A stretch of 64,000 nt of DNA from Leptofilum sp965223285 (lineage in GTDB: Bacteria > Chloroflexota > Anaerolineae > Promineifilales > Promineifilaceae). Positions 23,986 to 33,325 of this stretch are shown piece by piece. The position numbers were made by a program, and so were the translations under genes. The stretch's first letter is position 1; every line of letters starts with the position of its first letter. The notes below the pieces were generated by a model. The model saw only the letters and a list, made by a program, of their open reading frames with translations, did no database searches and was not told the DNA's origin. The DNA lies in contig NZ_OZ244997.1 in the NCBI RefSeq assembly GCF_965223285.1, forward strand, positions 3,720,001 to 3,784,000, written 5' to 3'.

Positions 23986-25267
23986 ACGTCACATCCAGCA
24001 GATGTGTAGAGCAAGAAATGCACGGGTCATAAGCCCGCACCAACATTTCCAGACGGTGGGCGATGTCTGGCTGGGGCAAATCGAGTAGCGTTGGCACCAT
24101 TGCTCGCATATCGCCTTCAATATTGGCCACATTCTGGTTGGTGGGAATGATGCAGTTGGCCGCCGTGATTTTGCCATTATCAATGACGTAATGATGGAAC
24201 AGCGTACCGCGCGGCACCTCGCAGGCCCCCACGCCCTCACCCGATAAGCGGGTTGGCGGGGCGGGCTCCTCCCAGGCTATCTCCGTTTGTAAGAGTTTAT
24301 CCAGCAGCTCCTCGGCCTCTGCCAGGCAGTGGGCAACTTCCACCACCTGAGCCACCGTATTCATGAACGGATTGGTGCAGCGTGGCTTCAATCCCAATGC
24401 CTCTGCGGCGGCCTTTGCCTGCGGGTGCAGTAAGTCCGCATTCAGGTTAAAGCGTGATAACGCGCCCACCATGTAGCTGTCTCGCTGGTTGGAGCAATGC
24501 TTGGCCGATGAGTGCGGTCGCACAACTTCGTTGGTAACAGATAAATACGCTTCCACAGGCCAGCGGCCCCCATCGGAGCTAACAATATCGCCGTCGATGA
24601 AGCCATACATATCGTCGCGGCGCAAAGCCATATATTCGGTTTCGCGCTCGAATTGGGGCAGCTCTAACGACTGGTACAGCTCCACGGTTGCCACCACGTC
24701 TGGCTGTATGGCGGCAATCGCTTCACGTAGCTGGTACAGGTCGGCCGTTTTGGGGAAGTGCGTAAAGCCACCCACCGTCATGGCAATGGGGTGGGTATGC
24801 CGCCCGCCAATTGCTTGGCAAATATCCCCGGCCAGCTTCTTCATTCGCAGCGCGCGCAGCACTACCTCTGGCGCGGTTTTGGCCAGCGGGAACACGCTGC
24901 CCACATTCAGCAGGTCGGGGGCGACCAGCATGTAGGCGTGCAGAATATGGCTGTCTAACATCTCCCCCATAAAGTTGAGCCGCCGCAACAATTGGGTTTG
25001 CTCAGACAGATCAATCCCTAACGCCTTTTCGGTCGCCCGCAGCGAGGTGGTAGCGTGCCCGACGGCACAAATGCCGCAAATACGGGAGGTGAGTAGAGAG
25101 GCTTCGGCATACGGCCGTTCCCGCAGCATCGCCTCAAAAAATCGGGGTGTTTCCGTCACCTGCAATTCACACTGCTTTAGCTCACCATTGACCACATCCA
25201 CCACAATATTGCCGTGTCCCTCAACCCGGGTGATATGGTGTACATCAATATTGATTCGTTTAGACAT
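23972..25267 (-). CDS. hydA: NiFe hydrogenase, alpha (large catalytic) subunit, group 3b type
   Basis: 431 residues from ATG 25267, overlapping the small-subunit stop by eight bases. Nickel ligands are visible in both places: SRICGICAVGHA (L1) near residue 65 and DPCISCSTH (L2) at the C-terminus, followed by the tail LLDVTFEGS that the neighbouring protease should cut. The gene order beta-gamma-delta-alpha equals the hydBGDA operon of Pyrococcus sulfhydrogenase, a cytoplasmic group 3b enzyme that couples NAD(P)H with H2. Earlier in-frame ATGs (25300) lie within the small-subunit gene and are not needed. Confidence 0.95.
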   Translation of the reverse strand: MSKRINIDVHHITRVEGHGNIVVDVVNGELKQCELQVTETPRFFEAMLRERPYAEASLLTSRICGICAVGHATTSLRATEKALGIDLSEQTQLLRRLNFMGEMLDSHILHAYMLVAPDLLNVGSVFPLAKTAPEVVLRALRMKKLAGDICQAIGGRHTHPIAMTVGGFTHFPKTADLYQLREAIAAIQPDVVATVELYQSLELPQFERETEYMALRRDDMYGFIDGDIVSSDGGRWPVEAYLSVTNEVVRPHSSAKHCSNQRDSYMVGALSRFNLNADLLHPQAKAAAEALGLKPRCTNPFMNTVAQVVEVAHCLAEAEELLDKLLQTEIAWEEPAPPTRLSGEGVGACEVPRGTLFHHYVIDNGKITAANCIIPTNQNVANIEGDMRAMVPTLLDLPQPDIAHRLEMLVRAYDPCISCSTHLLDVTFEGS

Positions 25268-26030
25268 GCGCCTTCTCCTGAGCAAGCTCATACAGTTCAT
25301 TCGTCAAAAACAGCGTCAAGCGAGAATCAATCTCGGCTTCGTCTACGCCATGTTCCAACAAAACCTCACGCATAGCGGGAATATTCGCACCTGGAATCAA
25401 CCCGCGACAGCCAATGCAGCTAGCCCCGTAGGTTGGGCACACTGCCCGGCAGCCCGCCCGAATAACCGGCCCCAAACAAACCTGCTCTCGCTGGTAAAGG
25501 CAAATTGTTTCATTCAACTTGCACTCCATGCAAACCGGATAGTCTGGCGGCTTTGGCAGACGGCCTTGCAGCAGCCCTTTCACAACGCGCAAAAATTCCT
25601 GGCTATCGATGGGGCAACCAGGAATCACCCCATCTACCGCAATGACTTTTTGGATGGCGCGTGGCTCATACGTGTCGAACCAATCCTTGTGGTCACCATA
25701 CACATATTCCCGCACCTCGCCCAGCTTCTGACGATTGCGAATGGCATTGACCCCACCCAAATGCGCGCAAGCTCCCAAAGCAATTACTATCCCAGCCCGC
25801 TTGCGAATGTCGTGCAGACGATCTTCATCACCAGCGCGGGTGCAGGAGCCTTCAATGAACGCTACGTCGTATCGGTCACTCTTTTCGCTCATCGCTTCCC
25901 GGAATTCAACAATTTTCACCACGTCCAGCAATTCAGGGTTTGTCTGCAACGTATCAACAACGGTCAGTTGGCAACCCTCGCAGCAGGTAAAATCAAAAAA
26001 GGCAATCGTTGGCTTTTTGCTATTTTTCAT
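25260..26030 (-). CDS. hydD: NiFe hydrogenase, delta (small) subunit, group 3b type
   Basis: 256 residues without a signal peptide, as expected for a cytoplasmic enzyme. FFDFTCCEGCQLTVVD carries the proximal-cluster CxxC. Further cysteines follow in GSCTRAGDE, VIPGCPID and the C-terminal set (CMECKLNE, CLYQREQVCLGP, CRAVCPTYGASCIGCRG) for the medial and distal clusters. It passes electrons between the nickel site and the gamma/beta subunits. It overlaps both neighbours (gamma stop by four bases, alpha start by eight), indicating tight translational coupling. Confidence 0.95.
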   Translation of the reverse strand: MKNSKKPTIAFFDFTCCEGCQLTVVDTLQTNPELLDVVKIVEFREAMSEKSDRYDVAFIEGSCTRAGDEDRLHDIRKRAGIVIALGACAHLGGVNAIRNRQKLGEVREYVYGDHKDWFDTYEPRAIQKVIAVDGVIPGCPIDSQEFLRVVKGLLQGRLPKPPDYPVCMECKLNETICLYQREQVCLGPVIRAGCRAVCPTYGASCIGCRGLIPGANIPAMREVLLEHGVDEAEIDSRLTLFLTNELYELAQEKAHV

Positions 26031-26881
26031 CCCAATGCCTCCGGTAATCCTTCAATTTGTGCGTAAGAGTAGGTAGGGCCTGCTTGGCAGGTATAAAGAT
26101 GATTAAGCTGACAGTGGCCACATTTGCCTACGCCGCATTTCATCCGTCTTTCAAAACTTAACCAAATATTGCCTTTGGGAATCTCAATGTTGAGGAGTTC
26201 CCGAATGACAAATTTGTACATGATGGGCGGGCCAACCACGACAGCGGCCGTATTTCGGCGAAAAATCTTCACTTCTTTGAACAGGTTGGTGATGACGCCA
26301 ACGCTGTTCTCCCAATTGCTATCTGGATTGTCTACCGTTAGGTGCAACTCCACGTCAGTGCGGGCCGCCCATTCAATCAGCTCAGATTGAAACAGCAAAT
26401 CTTTGGGATTGCGCGCGCCGTAGAGGATAATGACACGGCCGTAATTTCCTCGTAAATCCAAAACCTGGTTAATCAACGACCGCAGCGGTGCCATGCCCAA
26501 ACCGCCAGCCACAAATAAAATATCCTTCCCCTGAAAGTGGTCTACCGGGAACCCCCGCCCAAACGGGCCGCGAATGCCAACCAAATCACCAGGCTTCATG
26601 CGGTGCAGCATGGATGTCAGTTCACCGGCTCGGCGTACACATAGCTCAAAGGCACTGCTGCTGCGGCTAGGGGACGACGAAATGCTAATAGGGGCTTCGC
26701 CCACGCCCAGGATTGAAAGCTGCACAAATTGGCCCGGTTTATGGCGAAGTCGATATTCATGGGGCAAATCAATGGTAAAAAGCGTTTCCATCTCTGTTAG
26801 CGGCCGCTTGGCAGAAATCCGTGCTGGGATAGGCATATAGATGGAATCAGAGTTCTTCAATTCTTCAAGCAGAGGCATCAT
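26027..26881 (-). CDS. hydG: NiFe hydrogenase, gamma (FAD/NAD(P)-binding) subunit
   Basis: 284 residues from ATG 26881, overlapping the beta-subunit stop (ATGA). It belongs to the ferredoxin-NADP reductase superfamily: FAD site PISISSSPS, nucleotide-binding FVAGGLGMAPLRSLI, and a C-terminal 2Fe-2S site CGVGKCGHCQLNHLYTC as in dihydroorotate dehydrogenase electron-transfer subunits. It is the NAD(P)H entry point of the enzyme. Confidence 0.94.
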   Translation of the reverse strand: MMPLLEELKNSDSIYMPIPARISAKRPLTEMETLFTIDLPHEYRLRHKPGQFVQLSILGVGEAPISISSSPSRSSSAFELCVRRAGELTSMLHRMKPGDLVGIRGPFGRGFPVDHFQGKDILFVAGGLGMAPLRSLINQVLDLRGNYGRVIILYGARNPKDLLFQSELIEWAARTDVELHLTVDNPDSNWENSVGVITNLFKEVKIFRRNTAAVVVGPPIMYKFVIRELLNIEIPKGNIWLSFERRMKCGVGKCGHCQLNHLYTCQAGPTYSYAQIEGLPEALG

Positions 26882-27933
26882 GAGCGCGTTCCCTCCCTGG
26901 TGCTGGCCTGATTGCGTTGGTACAAACTGTTGAACACCTCGATGGGCGTAATGTGAACCAGGCAAGATGTGGCGCAGCGACCGCAGCCCACACAGCCAAC
27001 CATGCCGCAGGCATCTAGCTGGTACTTCCCTTTGCGCATAAACCGATGGCGAAGTCGTGTGGCCTGGCTGGCGCGGAAATCGTGGCCACCAGCTACCTCA
27101 GAAAAGGAATTCACTTGGCAGGAATCCCAGCGGCGTGAGCGGTTACCATTTTGCAATTGCAAATCAGCCTCGTCAGAAACATCAAAGCAGTAGCAAGTGG
27201 GGCAGACATTGGTACACATGCCGCAAGCCAAACAGCGGGCACCCAGCTCTGGCCACAAGTCACTTTCATACGTGTGGCCCAGCAAATCAGACATTTCCAC
27301 AATGTCAAAATCCAGGCGGTATTGAAATTTTTGCCACTTTTGCCTCAGAGCTTGATTGAGTCGTTCAATATCCGGTGGCAGGGCATCGAAGATGTTGCGG
27401 CAATCCTGGAGCAGCGTTTCTCCCTTGCGACTATTAACATCTATGATGTAAACATCATCTAAATCCAGGAAATGCAAATCATACCCATCATCCGCACTGG
27501 CCGTCCCCATATCCCGGCAAAAAGCGTGCTTGGTGCATGGTTTTAAGCACTCTATACTTACCAAATAGGTGTTTTCGCGGTGTGCCTGGTAATGTTGATC
27601 GGTAAACCCCTTGGCAAACATATAATCTAGCAGCAATAAAGCATGAATGTCGCAGGTATGCAGGCCAAAGATGACGGTTGGTATGGCGTCAATCGTGGCC
27701 TCTGAGCGGCTGCCATCAAGGCGATAGTGTAGTAAGTTTTCTCTGGGGGGCATCACATATTTCTTAGGTGGAAGTACGGATGGAGGGGAGTCCAGGTAAA
27801 GGTCTTCGGCCGAGTTGATCTCTGCAAACAGATATTTCTCGGCCGCTTTTTTGGGGCCAACAAGTCGGAACCGATCATTCAGCGTGGCTACCCAATCGGG
27901 CAGCACATTTTTGGGCATAATTTTTAAACTCAT
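26878..27933 (-). CDS. hydB: NiFe hydrogenase, beta (4Fe-4S dicluster) subunit
   Basis: About 351 residues from ATG 27933. Two ferredoxin-type clusters are visible near residues 245 and 325: CLACGMCTNVCPTC and CVGCGRCATSCLVH. HydB links the flavin subunit to the small subunit. It is the first gene of the hydrogenase operon. An upstream extension to 28038 lacks family similarity and crosses the control region. Confidence 0.93.
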   Translation of the reverse strand: MSLKIMPKNVLPDWVATLNDRFRLVGPKKAAEKYLFAEINSAEDLYLDSPPSVLPPKKYVMPPRENLLHYRLDGSRSEATIDAIPTVIFGLHTCDIHALLLLDYMFAKGFTDQHYQAHRENTYLVSIECLKPCTKHAFCRDMGTASADDGYDLHFLDLDDVYIIDVNSRKGETLLQDCRNIFDALPPDIERLNQALRQKWQKFQYRLDFDIVEMSDLLGHTYESDLWPELGARCLACGMCTNVCPTCYCFDVSDEADLQLQNGNRSRRWDSCQVNSFSEVAGGHDFRASQATRLRHRFMRKGKYQLDACGMVGCVGCGRCATSCLVHITPIEVFNSLYQRNQASTREGTRS

Positions 27934-28243
27934 AGGTTCTTGCCTCTCTTTTGAATTGTTCACGAGCGTACGTTGGAATAAAGTAAATGCAGATGCAATC
28001 AAATTATGCAGCAGGAATATCCGCCAAATCAGTGACAAATATCAGTTCGAAGTGTGACAAAGCTCACTATCCGTGAAAATATTCACAAGGGTGTGTTAGA
28101 GGGAATGAAGCCGATTTACAAGCAAACAGCTTGGTGGATGGTGCATTTCTTCGTATGAAAGAGGTAATTTTTGTAAGGTGTTTTTGGAAGGGGCTTCGGC
28201 GAAAATTTGGCAACTTGTCAATCGTTTGTGGGAGGACCAATCA
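27934..28243. promoter_or_regulatory. Divergent control region of hydrogenase operon and lipoprotein gene, with CRP/FNR-like site
   Basis: TGTGA-CAAAGC-TCACT at 28053-28068 matches the TGTGA-N6-TCACA plan of CRP/FNR-family sites with one mismatch. It lies about 120 bases before hydB. A half site GTGACA is at 28032. An oxygen- or redox-responsive regulator would suit a hydrogenase, but the regulator is not in the window. No gene is seen here. Confidence 0.45.
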
Positions 28244-29338
28244 ATGAAACAATTTAGATGCTTTGCCGCTGTTTGCTGGTTCTTTTTGCTGTTGGGTTGC
28301 CAACAGGCACCCTTGGCCGAAATTGCAGAGGCTACTGAACTGCCTGAGATGACGGTGACGGAAACGGCCGTTCCACCAACCAATACCGCTACCCCCACGG
28401 AAACGGCGACGCATACGGCCGTTCCCACCGCCACAGAAACTAACACACCTACACCAGAGCCTACAGCAACCAACACAGCCACCCCAACAGAAACACCCAC
28501 CGCTGAACCAACAGCGACAAACACGCCCACGAGAACGCCTACGGATATTCCCGCTACGGCGACAGCGGCCCCGTTAGCCCCCGTTTCTGCCCCTCCGCCA
28601 GCACCTGCACCCGCCGGCCCCAACTTGCTAGCAAACCCGGGTTTTGAAATTGATGGGGCAGGATGGACTAACTTTTCTTATCATACGGCTGATAGCCAGC
28701 CTAATTTTGTTCATTCTGGACAACGGTCTTTGCAAGGAGGGGGGAAAGTGTGGCAGCAAGTCACAACGAATATTGAAGCAGGTACAACATACCGGGCTGG
28801 TGGTTGGTTTAAGGTTTGGTCTAGCACGGGAGAAGACCGGACTGTTTCAGTGAATCCAGCAGATATTCGGGGTCGAATTTGCCTGAATACATTTGGCGAT
28901 GATGCACTTGAATTACCAACAACAATTTGCTCTGGATGGGTACAGCCGTTAGACGTGTGGCAGTTTATTTCTATAGATGCTGTTGCCACCAATGATCGGG
29001 TGACAGTCATTTTGCAAGTTGCCCTCTTTAACAACGACAATAACGCCATTCATACCAGTACAATGTGGGATGATATTTCGCTCGGTTTGGCTCCAACTGC
29101 AGCGACAGCAACCCCACCGCCAGCAACTGGGCCTGTACGGCCGAATCCCGTGGCTTTTAGCCCCACCGCCCTGCACGACAGCATGAATGGTGTTCGCTCG
29201 GCCATTGAGCAGGCAGGGGGCTTGCTAGACAGGCTAGTCAATGGCGAAAATCAGACCTGCGCTGAATACCAGGGTTACTACGACGATACAATTCGCAGCG
29301 CCACTTACAGCGGCGTACCGGATGATCAGCCCAGCTAG
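28244..29338 (+). CDS. Lipoprotein with Thr/Pro-rich stalk and carbohydrate-binding-like domain
   Basis: 364 residues from ATG 28244, GGAGG eight bases upstream. A signal peptide ends in the lipobox LLLGC. Residues about 35-130 are a Thr/Pro/Ala stalk. Then NLLANPGFEIDGAGWTNFS opens a jelly-roll domain like CBM4/9-type carbohydrate-binding modules, closing near MWDDISLGL. A second stretch and about 50 residues with one Cys (NQTCAEYQGYY) form the tail. The 3' end overlaps the convergent LysE-like gene by 105 bases. Probably a surface glycan-binding protein, by inference. Confidence 0.82.
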   Translation: MKQFRCFAAVCWFFLLLGCQQAPLAEIAEATELPEMTVTETAVPPTNTATPTETATHTAVPTATETNTPTPEPTATNTATPTETPTAEPTATNTPTRTPTDIPATATAAPLAPVSAPPPAPAPAGPNLLANPGFEIDGAGWTNFSYHTADSQPNFVHSGQRSLQGGGKVWQQVTTNIEAGTTYRAGGWFKVWSSTGEDRTVSVNPADIRGRICLNTFGDDALELPTTICSGWVQPLDVWQFISIDAVATNDRVTVILQVALFNNDNNAIHTSTMWDDISLGLAPTAATATPPPATGPVRPNPVAFSPTALHDSMNGVRSAIEQAGGLLDRLVNGENQTCAEYQGYYDDTIRSATYSGVPDDQPS

Positions 29339-29782
29339 AGCAACTGTCAAGACGATGATTTGGGCTGGAGTAGACGTGGCGGGATCCAAAAACTGTGTGT
29401 ACATGATGAGCGGCACCGTTAGTGCCTTGGCGTTGAAAAATTGCAGCAAAGCCCCTTCGCGGAAACCAAGCTTCACCTCTTTGTTGGCTTGCTTGAGCCC
29501 AGATGAGCGGAAAAATTGGTATGCCAGATAAAATAGGTACAGTGCTCCCAAAATTTGAAAAATAGCGAATAGCTGCGGAAAACGAAACACAATCTGCCCA
29601 ATCCCCAGGCCGATGACAGCAATTTGCAGGGCAAAGACTGCGACGATGTCCCACATCAGCGGCAGGGTACGGCGCGATCCCACCTGAGCGGCCGTTGAGG
29701 AGAGTAACAAGTTGGCCGGGCCAGGGCTAATGGTGATAGGAAAAAAGGTGAGAAACCAGGCGATGGCTAGCTGGAATGTCAT
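29234..29782 (-). CDS. LysE/RhtB-family exporter, apparently lacking its normal C-terminus
   Basis: The first 150 residues fit amino-acid exporters of the LysE family: TFFPITISPGPANLLLSS near the start, then several membrane helices and FFNAKALTVPLIMYTQF. Usual length is about 200-210 residues. After ALAGLI the sequence (IIRYAAVSGAANC) no longer looks like the family and lies opposite the end of the lipoprotein gene. The true 3' end was probably lost in a rearrangement; the protein may be inactive. Its ATG overlaps the AraC gene stop, so the two form an operon. Confidence 0.75.
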   Translation of the reverse strand: MTFQLAIAWFLTFFPITISPGPANLLLSSTAAQVGSRRTLPLMWDIVAVFALQIAVIGLGIGQIVFRFPQLFAIFQILGALYLFYLAYQFFRSSGLKQANKEVKLGFREGALLQFFNAKALTVPLIMYTQFLDPATSTPAQIIVLTVALAGLIIRYAAVSGAANCIVVVTLVFSAGLIFAID

Positions 29783-30645
29783 GGGAGGCTCTTGCGGTTT
29801 TTCTGAATTTGTCTGGCGTAATGGCCAGGTGTTAGCCCCACCACCTGCTTGAAGCGGCGGGTGAGGTGACTTTGGCTACTGAAGCCAACCGCCAGGGCGA
29901 TGTCGGCCAGGGAGCGACCCAGTTCGATAAGCTGTTGGGCTCGCCGAACGCGCACATCTTGCAGGTAGGCGTGCGGGGGCAGGCCTACCTCCGCATGGAA
30001 GACGCGCAGCAGGTAGTACGGGCTCAGCGCGACATGCTCTGCCAGGTCACTCAGGCTTATTGGTTGGTCAAAAGATTCTTCCAGATAGGTTTTGGCTTGC
30101 TGCACGGCCGTATGTTCTTTGCCTAACGGCCGTTCCACTGAGCCCAATTCACCATACCGGTTTATAAGTTTGGTCAATGTAGACAAAAAGCGAGATTCAA
30201 CTTCCAATGGGTCGCCGTTGTGGCTGAGGGCGCGGTGAAGCGTCCGCACGCTGAACATTGCAGCCGGGTCGTCTATACGCACGGCGCGAAAGAAGGGGCT
30301 CGTTTTGTGGCGACTCGTGAGCTGGCGAACGGCCGTTTGCATGTGTGCCATCGTCGGATAAAGACAACGCATCTGAAAGCCTTGTTCAGATGCCGACTCG
30401 CCTGTGTGGATTACCCCCGGATTGATCAAAATCAAGCCGCTGGGTGGTGTTATGTATTTGGTGCCTTTGTGGGTAAACGACTGCACGCCCTGCTCAATGA
30501 GGCAGATAACGTAATGGTCGTGTCCGTGCCGAGGGTAAGCATATTCTCGATGATACGCTTGTAACAGTCGCCCATCTAGCTGAGAATGATGCCAAAATTT
30601 GCGTTTTTCCTTCTTTAACTCTGTTGCTGTTTGTTCCGCTGCCAT
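29779..30645 (-). CDS. AraC-family transcription regulator
   Basis: 288 residues: an N-terminal cupin-like sensing domain (YPRHGHDHYVICLIEQG) and two C-terminal helix-turn-helix motifs (ISLSDLAEHVALSPYYLLR and GRSLADIALAVGFSSQ followed by SHLTRRFKQVVGLTPG). AraC-LysE pairs are common, the regulator controlling the exporter in response to an amino acid; the effector here is unknown. It overlaps the exporter start by four bases. Confidence 0.92.
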   Translation of the reverse strand: MAAEQTATELKKEKRKFWHHSQLDGRLLQAYHREYAYPRHGHDHYVICLIEQGVQSFTHKGTKYITPPSGLILINPGVIHTGESASEQGFQMRCLYPTMAHMQTAVRQLTSRHKTSPFFRAVRIDDPAAMFSVRTLHRALSHNGDPLEVESRFLSTLTKLINRYGELGSVERPLGKEHTAVQQAKTYLEESFDQPISLSDLAEHVALSPYYLLRVFHAEVGLPPHAYLQDVRVRRAQQLIELGRSLADIALAVGFSSQSHLTRRFKQVVGLTPGHYARQIQKNRKSLP

Positions 30646-30756
30646 AGCCTGAACGTTATATCATGGGCAGCGGTTTGTGTCTTGCACGAAATTGCTTTGT
30701 TTTAGGATAGGGAAGCAGAGAAAGACTGGCGCATTTTCCGTGAAGGCAGGGTTTCA

Positions 30757-32133
30757 TTATGCATCGGCAAGTAGACGGTCTACGGCCGTTGCCAACTGCG
30801 CCAAATTTCGCACCACACTCACTGAATCACACACGGGGTAATATTCCAGCATGTCACTGTCGCCCGTGCCCCACTGCCGCTGGTGTTCCGGGTTGAGCCA
30901 GACCAGCTTTTTGGCGCGACGCTGCAAATCTTTCATCAGATCAATGCGGGGGGAGTTGTAATTGTTGCGTCCATCCCCCAAAATGACGACGGTGGTACGG
31001 CCGTCCACCGCATCCATAAACTTTTTGCTAAACGTATTTAAGCTATTGCCCAAATCGGTGGCGTAGTAGCCGGGGGGGATGTCGTAAAGCACCTTTGTGA
31101 CCGCATCGGCGGCACGGCTGCCGGAGAGCGTGACGCTAATCTCCAGCATGTCGGAGTTGAAGGCGAAGCTGCGCGCCTTCGCCACCTGGTCTTGCAGTTC
31201 ATAAGTGAGCCGCAGCATAAATTCGGCCACCGCCCGCATCGAGGTGGAAACGTCGCAGATGAGCACCAGGCTGGGTTTGAGCTTCTTTTTCTTAAACTTT
31301 AGCTCAATTGGCACGCCGCCGTTTTTCTGGTTGGCCCGGATGGTGCTTTTGGAGTCGAATTTACCTTTGTTGCCTCGCTTGCGCCGCAGGGCGGCCCGGC
31401 TGCGCATTTGTGTTACCAGCCGCTGCACCTCTTTGCGCAGCTGGTTGGCATCCTCCTCTGTCAGGGATTGCAGCGGCTTGTTCATCAGGTCAGAGCCGTG
31501 CAGATCGTCGGCGCGGTTGGCACGCTGCTCGGCAATTTGCTGCCCCACTTGCTGGGCAACTTGCTCGGCGAGTGCTTCACGGTTGGCTTCCACCACGCCC
31601 ATCAGCTTTTCGATGGCTTCCTGGCTCATACCCATCTCTTGTAATCTCTCGTAAAGCTGCTGCATCTGCTCTTCCAGGTGGGCAAAGCCCATCTGCTGCA
31701 ACATGCGGCGCGTGACCCAGCGGGCTTCTTGGGGATTGTTGGCCCACTCGACCCCGGCGCGGCGCGCCATCTCTTCCAGCTCTTCTTTGGTAGGGCCATC
31801 GCCGCTGGAGAGCCAATCTAGCAGCTGCTGCATACGGCCGCTTAAGGCACTGAGGGCCATTTCCAGCATCTGTTGTTCGTCTGAGCTTAGATCATCCAGG
31901 GCATTTTGCAACGGAGGGCCGCCGCTGCCAAAGTAGAGCGGAAATAGCTCCTCGAAGGCGGCAAAATCGTCTGACTCTTTGATGAGCGTGGTTCGCAGCG
32001 AGGAGCGGAATACCGCTTTATTGGTGATGCCTAACTCTTCAACAGCGTGCAGCGCGTCTACAGATTCCGCCAATGAAACGCGCACGCCTGCGGCTCGCAA
32101 GCCACGTATGAATTCTACAATTCGGTTATCCAT
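30757..32133 (-). CDS. VWA-domain protein, CoxE-like
   Basis: About 458 residues. ATG 32133 is chosen because GGAG lies seven bases before it, whereas the ATG at 32139 is too close to that site. The C-terminal von Willebrand A domain has the metal site LVLICDVSTSMR (DxSxS) and later VVILGDGRNN. The N-terminal half is helical and Gln/Glu-rich. CoxE-type proteins work with a MoxR/CoxD ATPase, encoded just upstream at 32230, to load metals or remodel enzymes. The client enzyme is not identifiable; no CO dehydrogenase is nearby. Confidence 0.88.
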   Translation of the reverse strand: MDNRIVEFIRGLRAAGVRVSLAESVDALHAVEELGITNKAVFRSSLRTTLIKESDDFAAFEELFPLYFGSGGPPLQNALDDLSSDEQQMLEMALSALSGRMQQLLDWLSSGDGPTKEELEEMARRAGVEWANNPQEARWVTRRMLQQMGFAHLEEQMQQLYERLQEMGMSQEAIEKLMGVVEANREALAEQVAQQVGQQIAEQRANRADDLHGSDLMNKPLQSLTEEDANQLRKEVQRLVTQMRSRAALRRKRGNKGKFDSKSTIRANQKNGGVPIELKFKKKKLKPSLVLICDVSTSMRAVAEFMLRLTYELQDQVAKARSFAFNSDMLEISVTLSGSRAADAVTKVLYDIPPGYYATDLGNSLNTFSKKFMDAVDGRTTVVILGDGRNNYNSPRIDLMKDLQRRAKKLVWLNPEHQRQWGTGDSDMLEYYPVCDSVSVVRNLAQLATAVDRLLADA

Positions 32134-32163
32134 CGTCATTCTCCGAGCTTCGGTGACTCGTTC

Positions 32164-32225
32164 AGACTTTTGAAGTTTCTATGCTTGGAAGCAATTTTCT
32201 TATTGACCCAAAACTTCAAAAGTCT
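32164..32225. repeat. 62-bp inverted-repeat element, copy 3 (AGACTTTTG family)
   Basis: Perfect 15-bp arms AGACTTTTGAAGTTT and AAACTTCAAAAGTCT. It sits between the MoxR and VWA genes of one operon. Confidence 0.8.
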
Positions 32226-32229
32226 CTGA

Positions 32230-33159
32230 TTACCGATTATAACGGCCGTATCGTCCCCCATCATCGCCCCCCATCATGCGGCGTGCTTTTTGTACGTCAG
32301 CTTCGTATTTCAGCAGCACCGTGAGCGTGTTGGTGAGCGTCTTTTCGTCGATTGAATCTGCGTTGAGCGTAACGAGGGCGCGTGCCCAATCCAGCGTCTC
32401 GCTGATGCTGGGCATTTTGCGCAAATCCATGTTGCGCAACTGGTTAACCACAGCAACGGCTTGCTCGGCCAGCTCTGGCTTGAGGTCTGGCACCTTGAGG
32501 CGCACGATTTCTAGCTCGGCATTTTGGGTGGGGTAATCTACGTGTAGGTAAAGGCAGCGGCGTTTGAGTGCTTCGCTGAGTTCGCGGGTGTTGTTGCTGG
32601 TAAGCAGCACCATCGGCTGGTGCCTGGCTTGGATGGTGCCTAATTCTGGCACGCTCACCTGAAAATCGCTGAGCACTTCCAGCAGGAACGCTTCAAATTC
32701 CACGTCGGCGCGGTCAATTTCGTCGATGAGCAGGACGACGGGTTCATCCGAGGTCAGGGCGGTGAGCAGGGGACGGGGGAGCAGAAAGTTTTCGGAGAAA
32801 AAGACATCTTCTTCTTGCGCCAGCCGCCCGGCGGCTTCTGCCAACGTGGTGACATCTCCCAGAACGTTGCGAAGCGTGTCGCGCAAGAGCTGCGTGTACA
32901 GCATCTGCTTGGCATATTCCCACTCATACAGGGCTTTGCTCTCGTCCAAGCCTTCGTAGCATTGTAGGCGGATGAGGGGCATGCCAGTGGCCATTGCCCA
33001 CGCTTTGGCCAGCTCTGTTTTGCCTACACCAGCGGGCCCTTCGGCCAAAATAGGCTTGCACAGTGAATGAGCCAGGTAAACGACGGTGCCAATTTCTTCA
33101 GAGGCGATGTACTGCTGTTGACCTAATCGTTGGCGTACGTTGGCAATATCTTTGAACAT
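32230..33159 (-). CDS. MoxR/CoxD-type AAA+ ATPase
   Basis: 309 residues: Walker A EGPAGVGKTELAKA, Walker B VVLLIDEIDRAD, sensor LLTSNNTRELSEALKRRCLY, as in MoxR ATPases. It should act with the VWA protein downstream as a chaperone-like pair that activates an enzyme. GGAGAAAAC precedes the ATG. ACGGCCGT occurs once near the 3' end. Confidence 0.93.
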   Translation of the reverse strand: MFKDIANVRQRLGQQQYIASEEIGTVVYLAHSLCKPILAEGPAGVGKTELAKAWAMATGMPLIRLQCYEGLDESKALYEWEYAKQMLYTQLLRDTLRNVLGDVTTLAEAAGRLAQEEDVFFSENFLLPRPLLTALTSDEPVVLLIDEIDRADVEFEAFLLEVLSDFQVSVPELGTIQARHQPMVLLTSNNTRELSEALKRRCLYLHVDYPTQNAELEIVRLKVPDLKPELAEQAVAVVNQLRNMDLRKMPSISETLDWARALVTLNADSIDEKTLTNTLTVLLKYEADVQKARRMMGGDDGGRYGRYNR

Positions 33160-33325
33160 GCGTTTTCTCCATTTTTAATTTACAGGTAACGGCCGTTACG
33201 ACCGATAATCGCTTATCCGTAAGCCGCAATCGGTTTGAATGTACTAATTACCGATTGCTGAAAACTTGTGCGTGATTCATTGTAAGATGGTTTCGGTTAA
33301 TCGTAAAGACGGTTCTAGGGAATAC

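Noticed and set aside
28361..28560. Micro-repeat in the lipoprotein gene (ACA/CC words)
   Set aside because: It is the Thr/Pro-rich stalk coding sequence, not a DNA repeat element.
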